The notes: generated by a model from the letters alone, not told the origin. A stretch of 64,000 nucleotides of DNA from Lycocorax pyrrhopterus obiensis (GCA_014706295.1 JACSVZ010000011.1:3102663-3166662); one strand, 5' to 3'; counted from the stretch's first letter, positions 22,319-36,401 are shown. Program-made: numbers and translations.

Positions 22319-25300
22319 GACTATAAATAGAGTTACACTTTACAGACCTGTCTAATGCACATTGCTGAGTTAGTTCTGAATGAGTTTTGAGAAATAATTG
22401 AGATTGCTAAAGCAGGCATCCAGCGACACCTTGGTGCATAAATGTCCAGCTGAGGATTCACCCACCCTGCTCTGCTGTGGCTGCTCTGGATGTCCTGGTT
22501 ACACCAGCGCTTCCGAATCAGCCCCGGGTACCTGTGCCCAGGCAGCTGCACCACACCGTGCACAAACACAGCTCAAGAGCAGCTGTGCTCAGTTTTGGGA
22601 AGCAGCTCTGATGTGTTAAACACTTTATTTCCCACTGCTGCAGCTCAGCAGGAGCAAGGGCTGGAGCACCATGAGCAGCAGTTGTCAACGCAAGCACACA
22701 GACACACTACCAAAATCCACTACTCTCCATTCTGTGCCCCTCCAGGGATGAGAACATGAACAAATCCTCCCATCAGGAGCCTCAGAGTTTCAGGTTTTGA
22801 GCCTCCAGCTCCAGCAGACACAAATTCCCGTCTTATTTTACACAATTCTCTCCCCCATATTTGCCTATACAAAAGATATATAAAACAATAAAAACCCCAA
22901 TTAAAAAAAAAGTAATCAAAATAGCACATTTTGTGAGTAAAATTCAGCATCACACCTTTGATGCGAAATCTGTTATAATTTGAAAATCTAATGTAAAGCT
23001 TACAACTGTTTCAGAAAGCATTCTCTATGAGCACTGGATAAGTATCAGTTTTAATTGCAAATTCTTTGCTTATAGGAGAAAACTTTGGACATTATCAACA
23101 CCCTGAAGAGAAATGGGAAAGGACAAACTACAGTTTAAATATTAATGGCCCTTTTATTTCAGATCAAAATTGAAGGTTTTGCATAGCATTTTTATTCTAG
23201 TCCAACAGGTTTCTAAAATCAAGGGAATAAAATTCAAGTCCAACGTCATTCATAAAAAAAATATTTCCATATATATCTCTCAGCAAATGTCACTTTATAT
23301 CTATTGAAATGACAGGAATATTCATTCCCATAGCAGCGCTAAGCTTTTTGATCACAGACAGATCTCCTGAAGGAAGTGGACAAAGACAAAGGGCAAATAT
23401 CCAAAAATTCCTGAGCTGCCAAGTGCACCTGAGCTGCAGATCACAACACAGACACAGCACGCAAATTTTAGAAGAAAAAATAATTCTAAAATTCCAGTTC
23501 ACACCGAGTCAAGACATAGGCTTCTACATTTTCATTTTTTATTAATTTTAAAATCTTTACCTTTCTATCTGTGAGCAAAAATAAAAGTGTATGTGAATGA
23601 AAGTGTCTGGAGGGAAAGAAAACAGTGACTGAAGCTGCCTTTAATCAGCAGCACTCAGCAATAAAATAGCTGCCAAAAAGCTGCTTCAGTGCACTGGAGT
23701 TACCAGTCCAGCCTGATGCCAGAGTGCCTCTGGCAATGTTGTTTTGACACACTGGTAATGGCTGCAACTTGTTAGCAAGGGTTGTATTAAATCATCTTGT
23801 CACCAATTCCAGCTCTTATCAAGTTAACTTAAACAAATCTACCACTTAAAATAGAAAATGTATTTTTTTCCATAGAGTAAGTCTGGCTACAACATGTTTG
23901 AAATCTCATTTTCCTGTCTATATCTAGCACCAGACTTGTGTGTGGAAGACAGAAGAAAGGATAAGCACCTCTTTTTTTTTTTTTTAATTTAAAAAAGTAT
24001 AAAATGGTAAAATGAAACTGTTTTTCCCTCCCAAACTTTAAAAGCACTGCCTTTTAAATAATGTTGATCTTAGCCAAAACGAGAAAGATAAGTAGCTGGT
24101 GGGTGGTGCAAGATTTAACATCAAAAAGAAGCTCTCTACAAGAAACAATATTTTTAAAGAGTTTACACTTGGTACTGTCAGTCATGTTTTGAAATTTGGC
24201 AACTTTTATACTTTAGGGATGCAAAATGAAATAAAATAAAACAATGAAGTGTAATAGCGGAGCCAAAGGATGCATATGAAGGATGACACAAACCCCACGT
24301 GGCAGCAGTAGATGGACTGATGGCACGGCACAGCTGTCAGGGTGATTCCAACCCTGGAAAAACTGGAATTGCCAGAGAGGAGGGGCCCTGACTTCCTAAG
24401 AGAGCACAAACTGCAGCAGGAACTCCTGAATGAACACACACCCACGTGTCCTAAAGCTTGTGAACTCTGGGAGAACAGCAAACCACAACATTTGCTTTTT
24501 TCTAAGCTCTTATATTACACAAAGGTGGGATAAAAATGCGTCAAAGTGTTTCAGCAGTTTCTAATTAAAATATTTGAAAAGTATCCTGACATAAGCCTCT
24601 GCCTTCTCCTCACTAAAATAAACATAATTTCAGTAATCATAGTAGATTAAATCCTGTGTCTAAAGTGTTTTTTCACTCCTAAATCTAAATTTAAGCTGCT
24701 AACAAATAACCTGATAAGAAACTAAAACTGACCACTTGTTTTTTCAGCCATTGCTGACCTTCTTAAACTAAATCAGTCTATTTTTGGCCAGTTTGGCAGG
24801 TTGTAGTTAATCTCTCAGGGATATCAGTCTCTTGGGCAGAGCAAACCCAAACTGGGATGAGTGGGATGCACAGCCATATTCCAGGAAATTCGATGGATAC
24901 AGAGAGCTGCTGTGTCTCCTGGCTCTGAACTCAAGGTATTTGGGTCAAGCTTGAGCTTCTTAAACTTTCAGAAAACTGGAAAAGTTAACGTGGATCTCAG
25001 AGGAATGGGCCTTCCTGTGTTCTTCCGGGCGAACAAACACTACAATTGTTTTGAATGAGCTGTTTTGAGCCACTTGAATTAGCAGAAGCTCCCAAAGGAA
25101 ATTTTCCTACTCATGACAAATTCAGTTGGGATTGCTGTGTAAGCACAGTTTTAAAAGAGAAGATTGTGACTAGAGGATTTAGCCTGAGAGTGATTAATCC
25201 CAGCGTTGTACACCTGTGACTAGGAAGGGAGGCAGCAAGTGTTCCTATACTGAAGTGTTTGAAAAAAACTGAGAAATGCTTCTGCAGCAATCATGTTTCC

Positions 25301-25544
25301 CATTCATGAAGAGGATTTGCTGAAGCTTTACAACTCAAAATGGGGTTTTACACTGTCCTAACTGACCTGCTTTACCAACCAGACCCCTCTAATCAGAACC
25401 TGAATTCTGAAGAAAACTCAACTCCACTGGTCACATGTGAAGTCAACCAAATAGCCAACTAAACCTGCTGGTATTTGAATTCTTCCTCTTCTCTTTCAAA
25501 AATAAAGAAGTATCTCCATGGATGAACACAAGGGCACTGCAAAA
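22319..25544. other. Unique AT-rich non-coding DNA
   Basis: No interspersed repeat is recognised. It contains a T14 run at 23972-23985 and several poly(A)-signal-like hexamers. A slightly GC-richer patch lies at 22.42-22.60 kb. Confidence 0.5.
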
Positions 25545-25735
25545 TGCCCAGGATGCTCAGAGCAGCTGTGGCTGCCCCTGGATCCCTGGCAGTGTCCAAG
25601 GCCAGGTTGGCCATTGGGGCTTGGAGCAGCCTGGGACAGTGGAAGGTGTCCCTGCCCATGGCAGGGGTGGCACTGGATGGGCTTTAAGGTCTCTTTCAAC
25701 CCAGACCATTTTATGATTCTATGATAATCCTATGA
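25545..25735 (+). mobile_element. CR1 LINE fragment, 3' end, sense, with tail
   Basis: It starts inside the 3'UTR ('gagcagctgtggctgcccct'), passes 'gacagtggaaggtgtccctg', and ends with one of the clearest CR1 tails in the window, 'atgattctatgataatccta'. About 190 bp, strongly 5'-truncated. Confidence 0.95.
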
Positions 25736-27794
25736 AAATACTCTGCCCCCACAACTGAGCTCCATAATTGATTTCCTTTCAAGAGCTAACTGAAATATCA
25801 TCATGGATTTTCTTCTTCAAAATCTGTCAGCTACCACATGACAGGGTAGATGGGCAAAATTCACGCCTCAGCTGGATGAGTTCACGACAGTTCTGCAAGA
25901 CTGACTTATAGGTTATCTTGATCTCTGGAGAGTCAGTAAAATTCTTAAAGTTTCATATCACAGTAAAGTTACTACACCCTTTGGATTTCTAGTAAATACA
26001 CAATCCCACATTTTGACCTTCTTTCTCTGAGATTTACAGCAAAGGCCACATTGCTCACCTGAAAAACTCCCCTTGCAAAGAGAAGCAAAAGCATGAAAAG
26101 TATGAGTTGGTGGGTTCCCTCCACCTTCAGCAGGAGCACAGAGTCATCCCTCATACTTCACTCGGCTCCATCTCCAGCTGGTTCCTTAGAATTCCACATT
26201 CCTTAATCCCATCATTGCTCACTTCCTGCAGATACCAGCACAGAAATTTACCTGGGCAAGGTGGGGAAAATAAAGGGAAGGCTGATTTCAAAATCATGAG
26301 CTGAAAGGGGCTGGTTTAATGAGGAACTTATTCAAGAATTCCACATATGCAACCTACTCCATGTTTAGCTGTGCTTCATTTATCTAAATTACCTTTGCTT
26401 AAGGATGAAAATGGGATTCTTCAGGAGCCTCAGCACCACAAGACGTAAAAGACAGAACAAGTCTAAGTGTTGATTCACATGCATTACAAATTCAGCTCCT
26501 TAAATCTGTATCTGTATATAGAAAATTATTTTTATTTACGTAATTATAAGCAACATACATGGAGAGAAACCTAAACCGCAGTCAAAAGGGGTTTTTAATG
26601 GGTTAAAGCACTGTCTATTATATATATTTTTTCCCTACAAATAAAATCAAGCCCAGAATTTGCCCAAACACAATGACATATTTAACTGGATAGCCAAAAT
26701 AGTCTCACAGAAAGCCACTGGGATACTCTGTGTGCCCTCTTTGACTATGCAGAAAATCCATATTTTTCCAGTTTTATAAAAAGAAATGGACACTTCACAT
26801 GCTATTAACACGTTTTGGAATAAGGTTTTACAAAATCTCAGATTAGTATTCATGTGACACTAAAAAGTCACCAATCTGCCCTGGATAAGAGATGTCTAGA
26901 ATATGATCTTTCTTCTTTTTAATAAATAAAATCTTTTTATTCATGGAAAAAGATGAAAAGATGGAATGTTTCACTTGCATTGTGAAATTTGAAGGAATGA
27001 CAAGTCCCTTAATACCAGCCTATGAAATATCAGATTGCATCTAGAAAGGTTTAAAGAGTTTATTAATCTTCAACAAAGAACAGAGAAAAACTCAAAAGTA
27101 CTCAGTGTGTTTTGGAACAAAAAAAATATTACTTATGAAACTTAGAGTCATTAAAAAAGGAAATGGGATTTTTGCCATGAACTTCCGTTGGCATTGGAGC
27201 AGTCCTCAGTTCCTCTGATCACAACAAAAAAAAAGTTGAAGTAAATTAAGAGAAGTAATACTGTAATATCTTATGCTAAATTCAACTTTTTTACTTGCTA
27301 AGCACAATTTATTCTATCTGGTTAACTTTGAGAAGTTGGGAACGAGAAATGCCTCTTCTCCTGGCCTTTCCCTTTCTGCAAACATGTTGAAAAATTTTGA
27401 AAACAGTCCAGAGAGTTTTCATTAACAAAGGGATGTCAAAGGTATGTCAGGAAAATCTCCAAGGAAAGTTCAGTAAATGTTTCTCCATTTTTAATAATAA
27501 ATATTGATTATTTAACAGCAAGGCTTCCAGATGCTGAAATGGCAAAAACACTGCTGGCAGCAAATCAACACAGTTGGAACTGTCTACACTGTGTATTAGA
27601 AAATAAAGTTAAGTGCCGTAATCTTGGGAATTATTTTACTTCTCTAAGTAAAACGCCTCAGCCAACATTATTTTACTTTTAATTATATCATGGTCACCAA
27701 ATTCACTTTGTGCTGATGTTGTGCTTCAGCCAACGATTGTTTCTGAACAAACCTGAAATTAAAAAAAATATATATAATTAAAAAGTCATAGAGG
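25736..27794. other. Unique AT-rich non-coding DNA
   Basis: Nothing recognised. Confidence 0.5.
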
Positions 27795-27929
27795 ATGCAG
27801 CCAGGTGGAGTCTGGGCTCTTCCCGGGAAACAGTGGACAGGACAAAAGGAAACGGCCTCAAGCTGCGCCAGCGGAGGGTCAGGTTGGATGTCAGGAAGAA
27901 TTTCTCCACGAAAAGGGTTGTTATTGAAA
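27795..27929 (+). mobile_element. CR1 LINE internal fragment, sense, 3' end missing
   Basis: It shows 'gtctgggctcttcccgggaa', 'aacggcctcaagctgcgcca' and 'tcaggttggatgtcaggaag', an internal CR1 segment at the end of ORF2. The 3'UTR and tail should follow but do not; unique DNA resumes after about 27929. Because CR1 is copied from its 3' end, this indicates a later deletion. Confidence 0.88.
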
Positions 27930-29960
27930 TGCTTCTCATCAGTATTTGTTCTAAAAAGAAAGGGGTAGAAGGAAAAATTGTGACATTGGTTGGCTCTTGG
28001 TTTGTATTTATTGATTTAAAAATCCATTTAACCTTAACTTGTTCAGTGCCTTATTATGCACAAGGAACGTGACCTAACCAGTGCTGAACAACTTCTGAGA
28101 AGGAGCCTGATTGATTTCAAATCCCAGTCATTTAACTCCAAGCCAAAAAGAGCATTGGACTGCAAAGAAACAAACAGGCTTCAATCACAAGTGTTGATAT
28201 GAATCCGGCCACATGGCGGAAAGCCACCCAAGGGCACAAGAAGAATAAGGTACAACAAAGTGAGCAGAGATGTGAGCAGACAGGAGCTGTTCATTATGGT
28301 TATACAGTAATTGAAACAAAGGATGTTTCAACAAAAGTCAAAATGTCTTTAAAATAAAGCAAGGTGTGGAAACTGAATTCAAAGACATTGTGTGCGTCTT
28401 CACCTGTTCCCTGAGTTTTAGAGACTCCACAAAGTGTTTGCAGTCTGCCCAAAGGCTGAGGATGTTCTTGAATTTGACATTTTAAAAGACAAATCTTCTG
28501 AAAAAACAGATTCGAACAAGTCTCCCCATAAACAACCTTTCAAATGAAAGTCATACCTCTAATCTCTGCTCAGCATTCACAGGGACTGCCTGTAACTCTG
28601 CAAATAACTTTATCCAGTGGTCAGGCGAGTGGAAGCAATTATCTATCCACTCTTAGGTACAGCACACATCCATGTATATTCATTTTCTGATGAGGTGAGA
28701 ATGGACTTTCACCTGACAAGAAGATCATTGAGAAAGACTGTAGGCTCAGTTTATTTAATCCTGAAAATATAATGGGAAGAATATAATCACAATGGGAAGA
28801 GTAATATGACAATAATGAGAAACTCATAATATTCAAAATAATTACTGTAATACTCTTTAACCACAGGTATAGCACAGACCGGGAGTGAGGAATACTTTAG
28901 CACATAAAAACGTGGTGTAGCATCTCCACAGAGAGACAAGAAGTAATCATTCACAAACAAATGCTGGAAGTTATTAAGCATCAGACTGAGGCAGACAGAA
29001 ACACAGGGTGAGGAATCCCAGCATGGATCATGGTAACAACAGGCTGGGGAAACTCAGAGTAGACACCTCTGGACATAACTTACGTAAGTATTACACATAA
29101 TAATGCCAATTAATGATGCTAATAATAATGCACTCAGCTGGCTAATAACAGCCTCCTCTGCAACCCGCAAACCCGACTTCTGGAAACAACCCTGCTAAAG
29201 TCCAGCTGAGTAGTTTCATGCAAATTTTTTTTCTAATCTTCTGTGGTGGGAACCTGTGTCTTACCCAGTAAAACAGATTAATACAATGTTTTCTGATTTT
29301 GAGAAAGACTTTCATTACATCTGCTTCCTTTTGATCTTTTTTTAGAGCTTAACACTAATGATGAGAATTTGATTTCCTGTGTTTATAATAAAGCCGGCAT
29401 TAGCTATATGTTCTTAATTAAAGCTTGAAGATGTATTAGACAAGGGCATGAGCAGATTTAAAGGCACTAAAGTATTCTTCAAAAAAATTTCACCATTTTG
29501 CACTTTGCTTCTAATGAATGAACGCAGAGATTTCACAGACAATGGAGCCAGAGCTGAAGACTTTACAAACAGGAGCAGCATTCCAAAAGCCCACAGAGGA
29601 ACAGGAAGAATGGATAATTCCTCAATAACTGAGGTGCACCAGAGAGAATGAAGTTGTTTCAAAATCTCCTGCTGCAGGAATCTTTTCAATCTCCTCCAGT
29701 CCATGTAGCTTTTCATCCTTTCCTCTGATCTCTGTTCAGCAGCAGGGGTGAGCACTGGGGTGGTGAGAATTCCATTTACTGAATTAAAAGTGCCATTATT
29801 CCACCTTCCCACCTCAAGTCATCTGATTCATGAATTGCACAGAACCATCTGGCCTTAGCTGATACTGGACACTGAGGTAATTGTCCATTTGTTTGTTATG
29901 ATTGACTAAAGCCGTGAAAACCCTGTGTAATACAGGATTTAAAATGAGCAAATGAACTTA
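27930..29960. other. Unique AT-rich non-coding DNA
   Basis: No repeat or exon is recognised. The stretch 29085-29170 is rich in TAAT cores next to a CAGCTG E-box, a possible regulatory element by composition only. Confidence 0.45.
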
Positions 29961-30826
29961 ATGTCCACTCCTTCACTGGTCTGAGTTTGTTTGCAGATGA
30001 CACTGAGCTGAGGGGGCAGTGGGACCTGGGCAAGCTCCAGAAGTGGCCCCTGGGAATCTCCTGAGGTTCAACAAGGCCCAGTGCTGGGGCTGTCCCTGGG
30101 TCAGGGCAGTCCCCGGGCTCAGTCCAGGCTGGGGCTGAGCAGAGGGAGCAGCCCTGGGAGAGGCCCCGGGGGAGCTGTGGGGCAGAGCTGGCCCTGCCCC
30201 GGCCCTGAGCGCTGGGACCCCAAACCCCCCTGCCCTGGGCTGAGCCCCAGCGTGGGCAGCAGGGGAGGGGGGATTCTGCCCCTCTGCCCCTGTGCTCAGC
30301 TGAGACCCCACCTGCAGAGCTGCCCCAGCCCTGGGCCAGCACAGGAAGGAGCTGGAGCTGCTGCACAGAGCCCAGAGGAGGCAGCAGCATGATCAGAGGG
30401 ATGGAGCAGCTCTGCTGGCAGGAAAGGCTGCCAGAGCTGGGATTGTTCAGCCTGGAGAGGAGAAGCTTTGGGGGGACCTCAGTGTGGCCTTGCAGGGCCT
30501 GAAGGAGCTGCAGGAAAGCTGGAGAGAGACAATGGCCAAGGGCTGGAGGGCCAGGACACAGGGAATGGCTTCCCAGTGCCAGAGGGCAGGGCTGGATGGG
30601 ATCTTGGGCAGGAATTGTTCCCTGGGAGGGTGGGCAGGCCCTGGCACAGGGTGCCCAGAGCAGCTGTGGCTGCCCCTGGATCCCTGGCAGTGCCCAAGGC
30701 CAGGTTGGCCATTGGGGCTTGGAGCAGCCTGGGACAGTGGAAGGTGTCCCTGCCCATGGCAGGGGTGGCACTGGGTGGGCTTTAAGGTCCATTTCAATAC
30801 GAACCACTTTGTGATGCTATGATTTC
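29961..30826 (+). mobile_element. CR1 LINE copy, sense, about 865 bp, the longest in the window
   Basis: It starts inside the reverse-transcriptase coding region and passes 'gaggttcaacaaggcccagt', 'ggatggagcagctctgctgg' and 'aggctgccagagctgggatt'. It then crosses the full 3'UTR to a decayed tail ('cactttgtgatgctatgatt'). It is 5'-truncated and frameshifted. On the complementary strand this GC-rich segment produces a 303-codon open frame, which is an antisense artefact. Confidence 0.96.
29981..30060 (+). pseudogene. CR1 ORF2 reverse-transcriptase fragment with FADD motif
   Basis: Read from 29981, the frame gives LSLFADDTELRGQ and continues to a stop at 30058-30060. FADD at 29990-30001 is the catalytic YXDD-type box of a CR1 reverse transcriptase. 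The next conserved block (LRFNKAQC) is in another frame directly after, so the coding sequence is frameshifted and dead. Confidence 0.65.
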
Positions 30827-33800
30827 CTTTTTGAAGCTATTCTCATTTATCATGTACTTGCCCTGATCAGTGGTTAAGCTGTCAATAAAAATTGACATTG
30901 GGCGGAGAAAAGGAAAGAAATAAATACTCCTCTAGGAAAATTAACAAGTTATTACATCACTTCTTGTATCTTGAACTACTTTTTCATCCTCTCTCCAAAG
31001 CTGGCAGAAAATGCTTTAACACTTCATTAGTTCAGTGTTCTGAGGACTAAACTGCCTTCCTAAATTTGTCAGCACCTTCTGTGTCAGAAGATAGTAAGAA
31101 AAAGACCATAAGTATATTGCATAAATGAAAGTTTATATCTGAGAAGAGTAGCTGTGGACACTAAACTTAAGATTATCAAGCAAAATTCAGGGAATCCTCT
31201 CCCTTTGCCTGGCTGCATGCATTTCTATTTGTCTTTGGAATAACTTGTGTGACTTCCACCTTCATTATTTGCACTTTGTTACTGTGAACAGCATTAATGT
31301 GTCCTCCAAGGAAATGTGATAATTAACATAACGCATACCTCTCTTAAATAAATGTTGGTGGACACAGCATATTGTTTTAAGCTATTAGCAACCAAAATAT
31401 AATTACTAAGCTTTTTGTAACCGCTCAGAAGAGCCCCCTCGGTTGCCATTTCACACAATTAGGTATTTATGGGTAATTTGGGATTTATGAGCTTTAGTGC
31501 ATGGAATCTGCACCCTCCATATGCTTCTTCCATATCTCTAAACTACTGTAGGTTGCCATGGTATTTTTTTTCCCTTCACATCATCACATTTTGCACCAGA
31601 TTCCAGACTTCTCACAGTGAAGTAAGGCAGCTGGTTATCCCTCCTCAGTCTCGTTGGGCAAGGGCGATGGATTTGCTTCACTGCCCAAGCTGTGCTCAGT
31701 GACAGAGCACAGGGAGCCACTGAAGAGGTAAATGTGAAATATGACTTTTGAATTTTTCTATGCCAGCTCCTTTTCTTCCATGTTTTCAATCAGGCCAATT
31801 GCTTTAAACACCTTTTCATGGACTAAATTAGGGAGAAATATTTTGTGGAACTAATGAGGTCACCAAAAGGGTTGAAAAAACTGTGACCCCCTACTCTTTG
31901 GTGGAGTGAGGTTTATGAGGTGATATACACAAAATGTATTTTTAACACATTTGTAAATAGCCCATAAACATGGCAGATAAAGAGGGTTTGGGTTTTCCAA
32001 TTTTCAGGCAAGAGGTTTCAAATTAATTTCATTTTATAAGAGGTGTCCAAAGAGGAGGTTGTCATTCAGTTGAAATACGTGTTGTAAACTGGAACCCGCC
32101 TGGATTTCCGGACACATGCAAATCCTTGTTCCTGTCATTTTACTGCCTTTCAAAGACAGTAGGACCTCCTTTGTTCTTGATAAGTCTGTATCTGCACAGT
32201 CCCACTGCCTCTGACAGAGCCAGCCCAGCTTTCCACCAGCACAAATGAGAGGACAAGGCAGCTCAGGGACTTTTAATACATCTTTAAGGTCTGATACAGT
32301 CAGCTGCAAATTGTGTCCACCCAATAACCACACAGTCAGTAGGGAAACGGGTCATTTTCAATTAATTTAGACATGAAAGCGCTCAGTCAGGCTGCTGGTT
32401 TAAGCCCAGCTCTGTTTTCAGGAGAATATCATGTCTGTGCTCAGATAAGCTATTTCTCTTTCATGAGACAGATATCAAGAATAGTTCTTTTGTGAAGAAC
32501 TAAAAGACAGGAATACACTAAAATAAGGCAATGCTTTCCAGGAAATGTATTTATTGATTCAGGTATGAAATTTATCTTCTCTTAAATCTGTGTCCAAACC
32601 TAGAAATAATCACAAAATTCGACTCGTAATAAGGAGTAACCAAAGAAAAAGAAGTTCTCTCTTAGACTGTCCCTGGAAATATTCACACACTTCTTTTTTT
32701 TTTTTTTTTAACTTATTTAATTGCTTTATACAAGGACAATGAGAAACTAAGCCATCATGGTATCTGAAGACTTCTCATTTCCTATGTGTGAATTAACTTC
32801 ATGAATCTTTTTTCATTTTCAAGCCCTTTGCATCTTTGTGTTTTCTTTATTTTTGGTCTCTTAGATGCCATAAAACTGAAATTTCAGAGTAAATTATCTA
32901 TTAGTCTTCTAAATACAACAGAGGAGATCTGAATTGCAAAAATTATTAGGCAGAACTTATAAATAACTCTAGACTACAGAGTTCAGAGTATAATGCTACT
33001 AAAATATACTTCTTTTGGGTTTATGGCAATCTAGAATTGTCTTCTTAGTGATTAATTAAGGGTAAAAGCAATTTGCATTAGAAACACCTATTTGTAATTC
33101 AATATTGTCCGTGAAGGAGCTCTGAATTAAAGCTACCAAAGTCCTGGTTTCATTCTTCTGCGTGCTTGGTGACCTTCTCTGGGATCGAATGTGGACAGTG
33201 TATCATGGCAGAAGGTGAGCACCTCTATCAAGGCACTAAAATCCCACTTTTCCCCTTGGATTTCTATCTGAGGGGATTGAAAGACTGCAAAAGCCATGGG
33301 GCACAAAATTCATTCTATGACCACTCGAAACCTGCAAAATTTATACTCTGGATCTGGACAAGAAAAAGAGAAAAAGTTGCCTTTTATTTTAAATCAACAC
33401 CATTGGCAATGCAAGTTGCAGTGATATACAGAGATCTGATCCCCCTCAGCCCTAATTCCATACTTCACCTAATTAAACAACACTAATTTCACTTACACTG
33501 ATGTGCTCCTGCTCAGTTGGACTCAGAGCTACTGCACCAAAATCCCATATTTTAGCGTGAAGTTCCAGTCTCAGGGCTTGCATTCCCAGATAGAATCCAT
33601 GCTTCCTGAAGTGCCAGGGAATTTTAAATAATGCAAAAACCCGAAGCATTTGGGAATAGCAGTGAAAGTTCAGCTCAGCTTGGGTTTGCAGGCTGCTGGA
33701 TGTAATGGAAAAGGCTTGAGCAGTCCCACTAGGTAAACCCTGCCTGCACAGAAAGGTTCGTTTTGTCACTGTGATTAATTAGGGACTTGGAGCTGTAAAC

Positions 33801-36388
33801 AGGAACTTGTTAATACCTAAAACACAGCATAATAACAAAAATGTAAGGAAAACTAATGCAACATTGTTTCCTTGAAAGAACATATGTAAACATTGATTTA
33901 ATAAGCCTTTTAATACTTTTATTTCTACTTTTTTAGCAGTAATAACAATCAAAACATTTGCTACTACAGCAGTCAGGCACAGAGGTGTGGGGAGAAGAAA
34001 GCTTTAAATCCAGGATGCCCCGTCCCTATGAAACTTATCCATTTCACCTTCACTGTAACAGGAAAAAAAGTGATTTCTAAATGCATCGATAATCTAAGTC
34101 CCATATTTTGGTCCTTTGTTGCCCCTGAGTCCCTTATCTTTCTGGCAGGCTGTGATATTATCTGTCTCACTGCAGGACAGAAAATAAGAGGGCTGTCAGG
34201 ATGACATGCATCTAAAAGCACGAGCTTGCTTTAAATGAAAGACCTTCCAACAATTGAAAATATTCTCTCCTTTGGGTGTGTTTGATATTGCTTGACTGGC
34301 CAACACATTCGGATGGAGGGCAAAAAGCAGGAAAAAACCTTTCTAAAGCCCGTGCTCAGGCTGAGCAACACGGAACAGAGCGGAGCCTCTTGGTTTTGGA
34401 ATTCTGTCTCGGAAGGGAATACTGAGCCTCATCCAATCACTCCCACATTCCGGTTAAAATCCACATTTATTTTGCATTATGTATAACTCAGTATAATAGA
34501 ATCAAGTTAAACAATAAACACAAACTGTACTTGCATGGTACAAAATATTTACAGTAATAAACTGAATACTGATACAACCCGTCATAATCCCTTAGGTTTC
34601 AGCACATGTTAAAGATTAAGTACTGAGCAACATATTTATCTCACGATGAAATATTTATCTTCTCCCCTCCTTTAAAGGATAAATAATCTATTTTCCCTGC
34701 AGCAAAAATATTTTGCTTTGAAAGTACTTGTTTTTCTTAATGTGATTTTAATACTTAATTAAAAATTACAGGCTTCTTTGAATGGAATACATGTTAGAAC
34801 TAAAATAAAATAAGAATGTAAATAAAAATAAAAAATAAAAATAGAAATAAAAATGAGTCTCACCAAAAAAAATGGAATTTTAGTTGGAATATTAAGTGGA
34901 GCCAAATTACATGGTACTTCAGGGATACTACTGAGTTAACTCAGAAATAATCCAATGGCAGAATTTTGCTGTAGATGTCATACAAAAGTAATTAGAGTTT
35001 GAGATTTCAAAGAGCATTCAGTCTTGGTCTAGCTCTTTCTTAATCCTCAAGAATTCAATGATAAACCACTCATAAGCTTTAGTGGAATCAGAATTAAGTT
35101 TCCAAAACAGTTACCAGGTATATAGTAATTACTTGTTCTCCCTCCCAAAAATCCTCTCCTCCCCCAAATCTGTTCTCATCAGAGACAAATATTTTGGGCA
35201 CTGTATCTATAATGGTACAACACTAAAATTCAAGTATTCGTAGCAATATGAACTCAAGGAAAAACCAAGGTGTCGGGCAGGTTAATTTGTGCCCAGACTA
35301 CTTCAGAAAATAATGCAGTATGTGATGTGTTTTCCAATAATTTGTCACACTGTAAATTGTGAAAAGTTCATGTGAAATCCTCTTTACCTAAAAGTTGGCC
35401 TTTCTCCTAAAATGCTTTCCATACACTGAGTTTCCAGCACTGTTTAATTCCTGCCACACACGCAGAGTCCATCGATATATATTGGAATCACTGAAGGCAG
35501 GACACGTAAATTGCAAGTGGAATTTTAGCAACTCTAGGAAAATATGGTCGATAATTATAGGAAAACAAGAGGTGTTTATATAATTGAGATCACAGCAGAG
35601 TGAGAAGCAGGTATCATTCTATTTTTTTTTTCTTTCATTTGAAGTATTTAAGGCTTTGTTTTTTTTAAATTTCTCTGACAGCAGAGCTGTAATTATTACA
35701 AACTTGCAGTAACTAATTATGCTTTCTGACACTGAGCAAATTACTTCTGGGCAGCTGTAACACACAGCTCTGGTTTTCTGATAACAGAAATGGTCTGCAG
35801 TGTTCTGTTGTTAATCATCTCACTCATTTAAAAGTAAAAAGAATGATATTTTCAAAATCTCATCTTTGAAAGATCAACTTGGCATTCACCACGCTGTGTG
35901 TGCTAAACCTTTCCGAAGTGGTTTGATAGCAAATTATGGAGAATACTGTATTTTTAATTCTCTTTGGAAAGTAAATTTACATTTGCTGTAAGTGTAAATC
36001 ATTCTCTTATTTGACCAGTTTTCCTCCACTGTGTACTTAATTGCCCTGTAAAGCTTTACTTGACTTTTATCACTCAGAGGTGGTTGGCAGGTGAAAAAAA
36101 TAGTGGAAATAACCAAGCCTGGAACACCAAATACTCGGCACACTGCTCTTCACAGGGGAAGGAAACATTTAAATGGAGACATTCCCAAAACCCAGGATCC
36201 ACATCTGTGTAATATCTGCCTGTACTGCACTGTCTGGCTGTGGGTGTAGCCAGGGTGCCTGGGCACACTGACAGCCTGCCCAGCCTGGCCTTGCACATGG
36301 GCAGGAGGTACGGGGACACTTTTGGGAATGCAAATCCAGCTCTTTTAGGCAAATGATGTTCAGCACTGAAAATCCAGTAGGTTTTAAG
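30827..36388. other. Longest element-free stretch, unique AT-rich DNA
   Basis: About 5.5 kb with no recognisable transposable element or exon. It contains a T16 run at 32694-32709 and the A-rich repeat at 34799-34853. Open frames here are short and show no domain. Confidence 0.5.
34799..34853. repeat. (AAAATA)n-like A-rich low-complexity tract
   Basis: Irregular repeats of ataaa and aataaa units. A simple repeat with no recognisable element attached. Confidence 0.8.
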
Positions 36389-36401
36389 TGTTGGGGTGCA
36401 C

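Noticed and set aside
29896..30807. A 303-codon open frame on the minus strand, the longest in the window
   Set aside because: It is the antisense of a sense-oriented CR1 copy, and the same peptide pattern recurs at every CR1 of this type.
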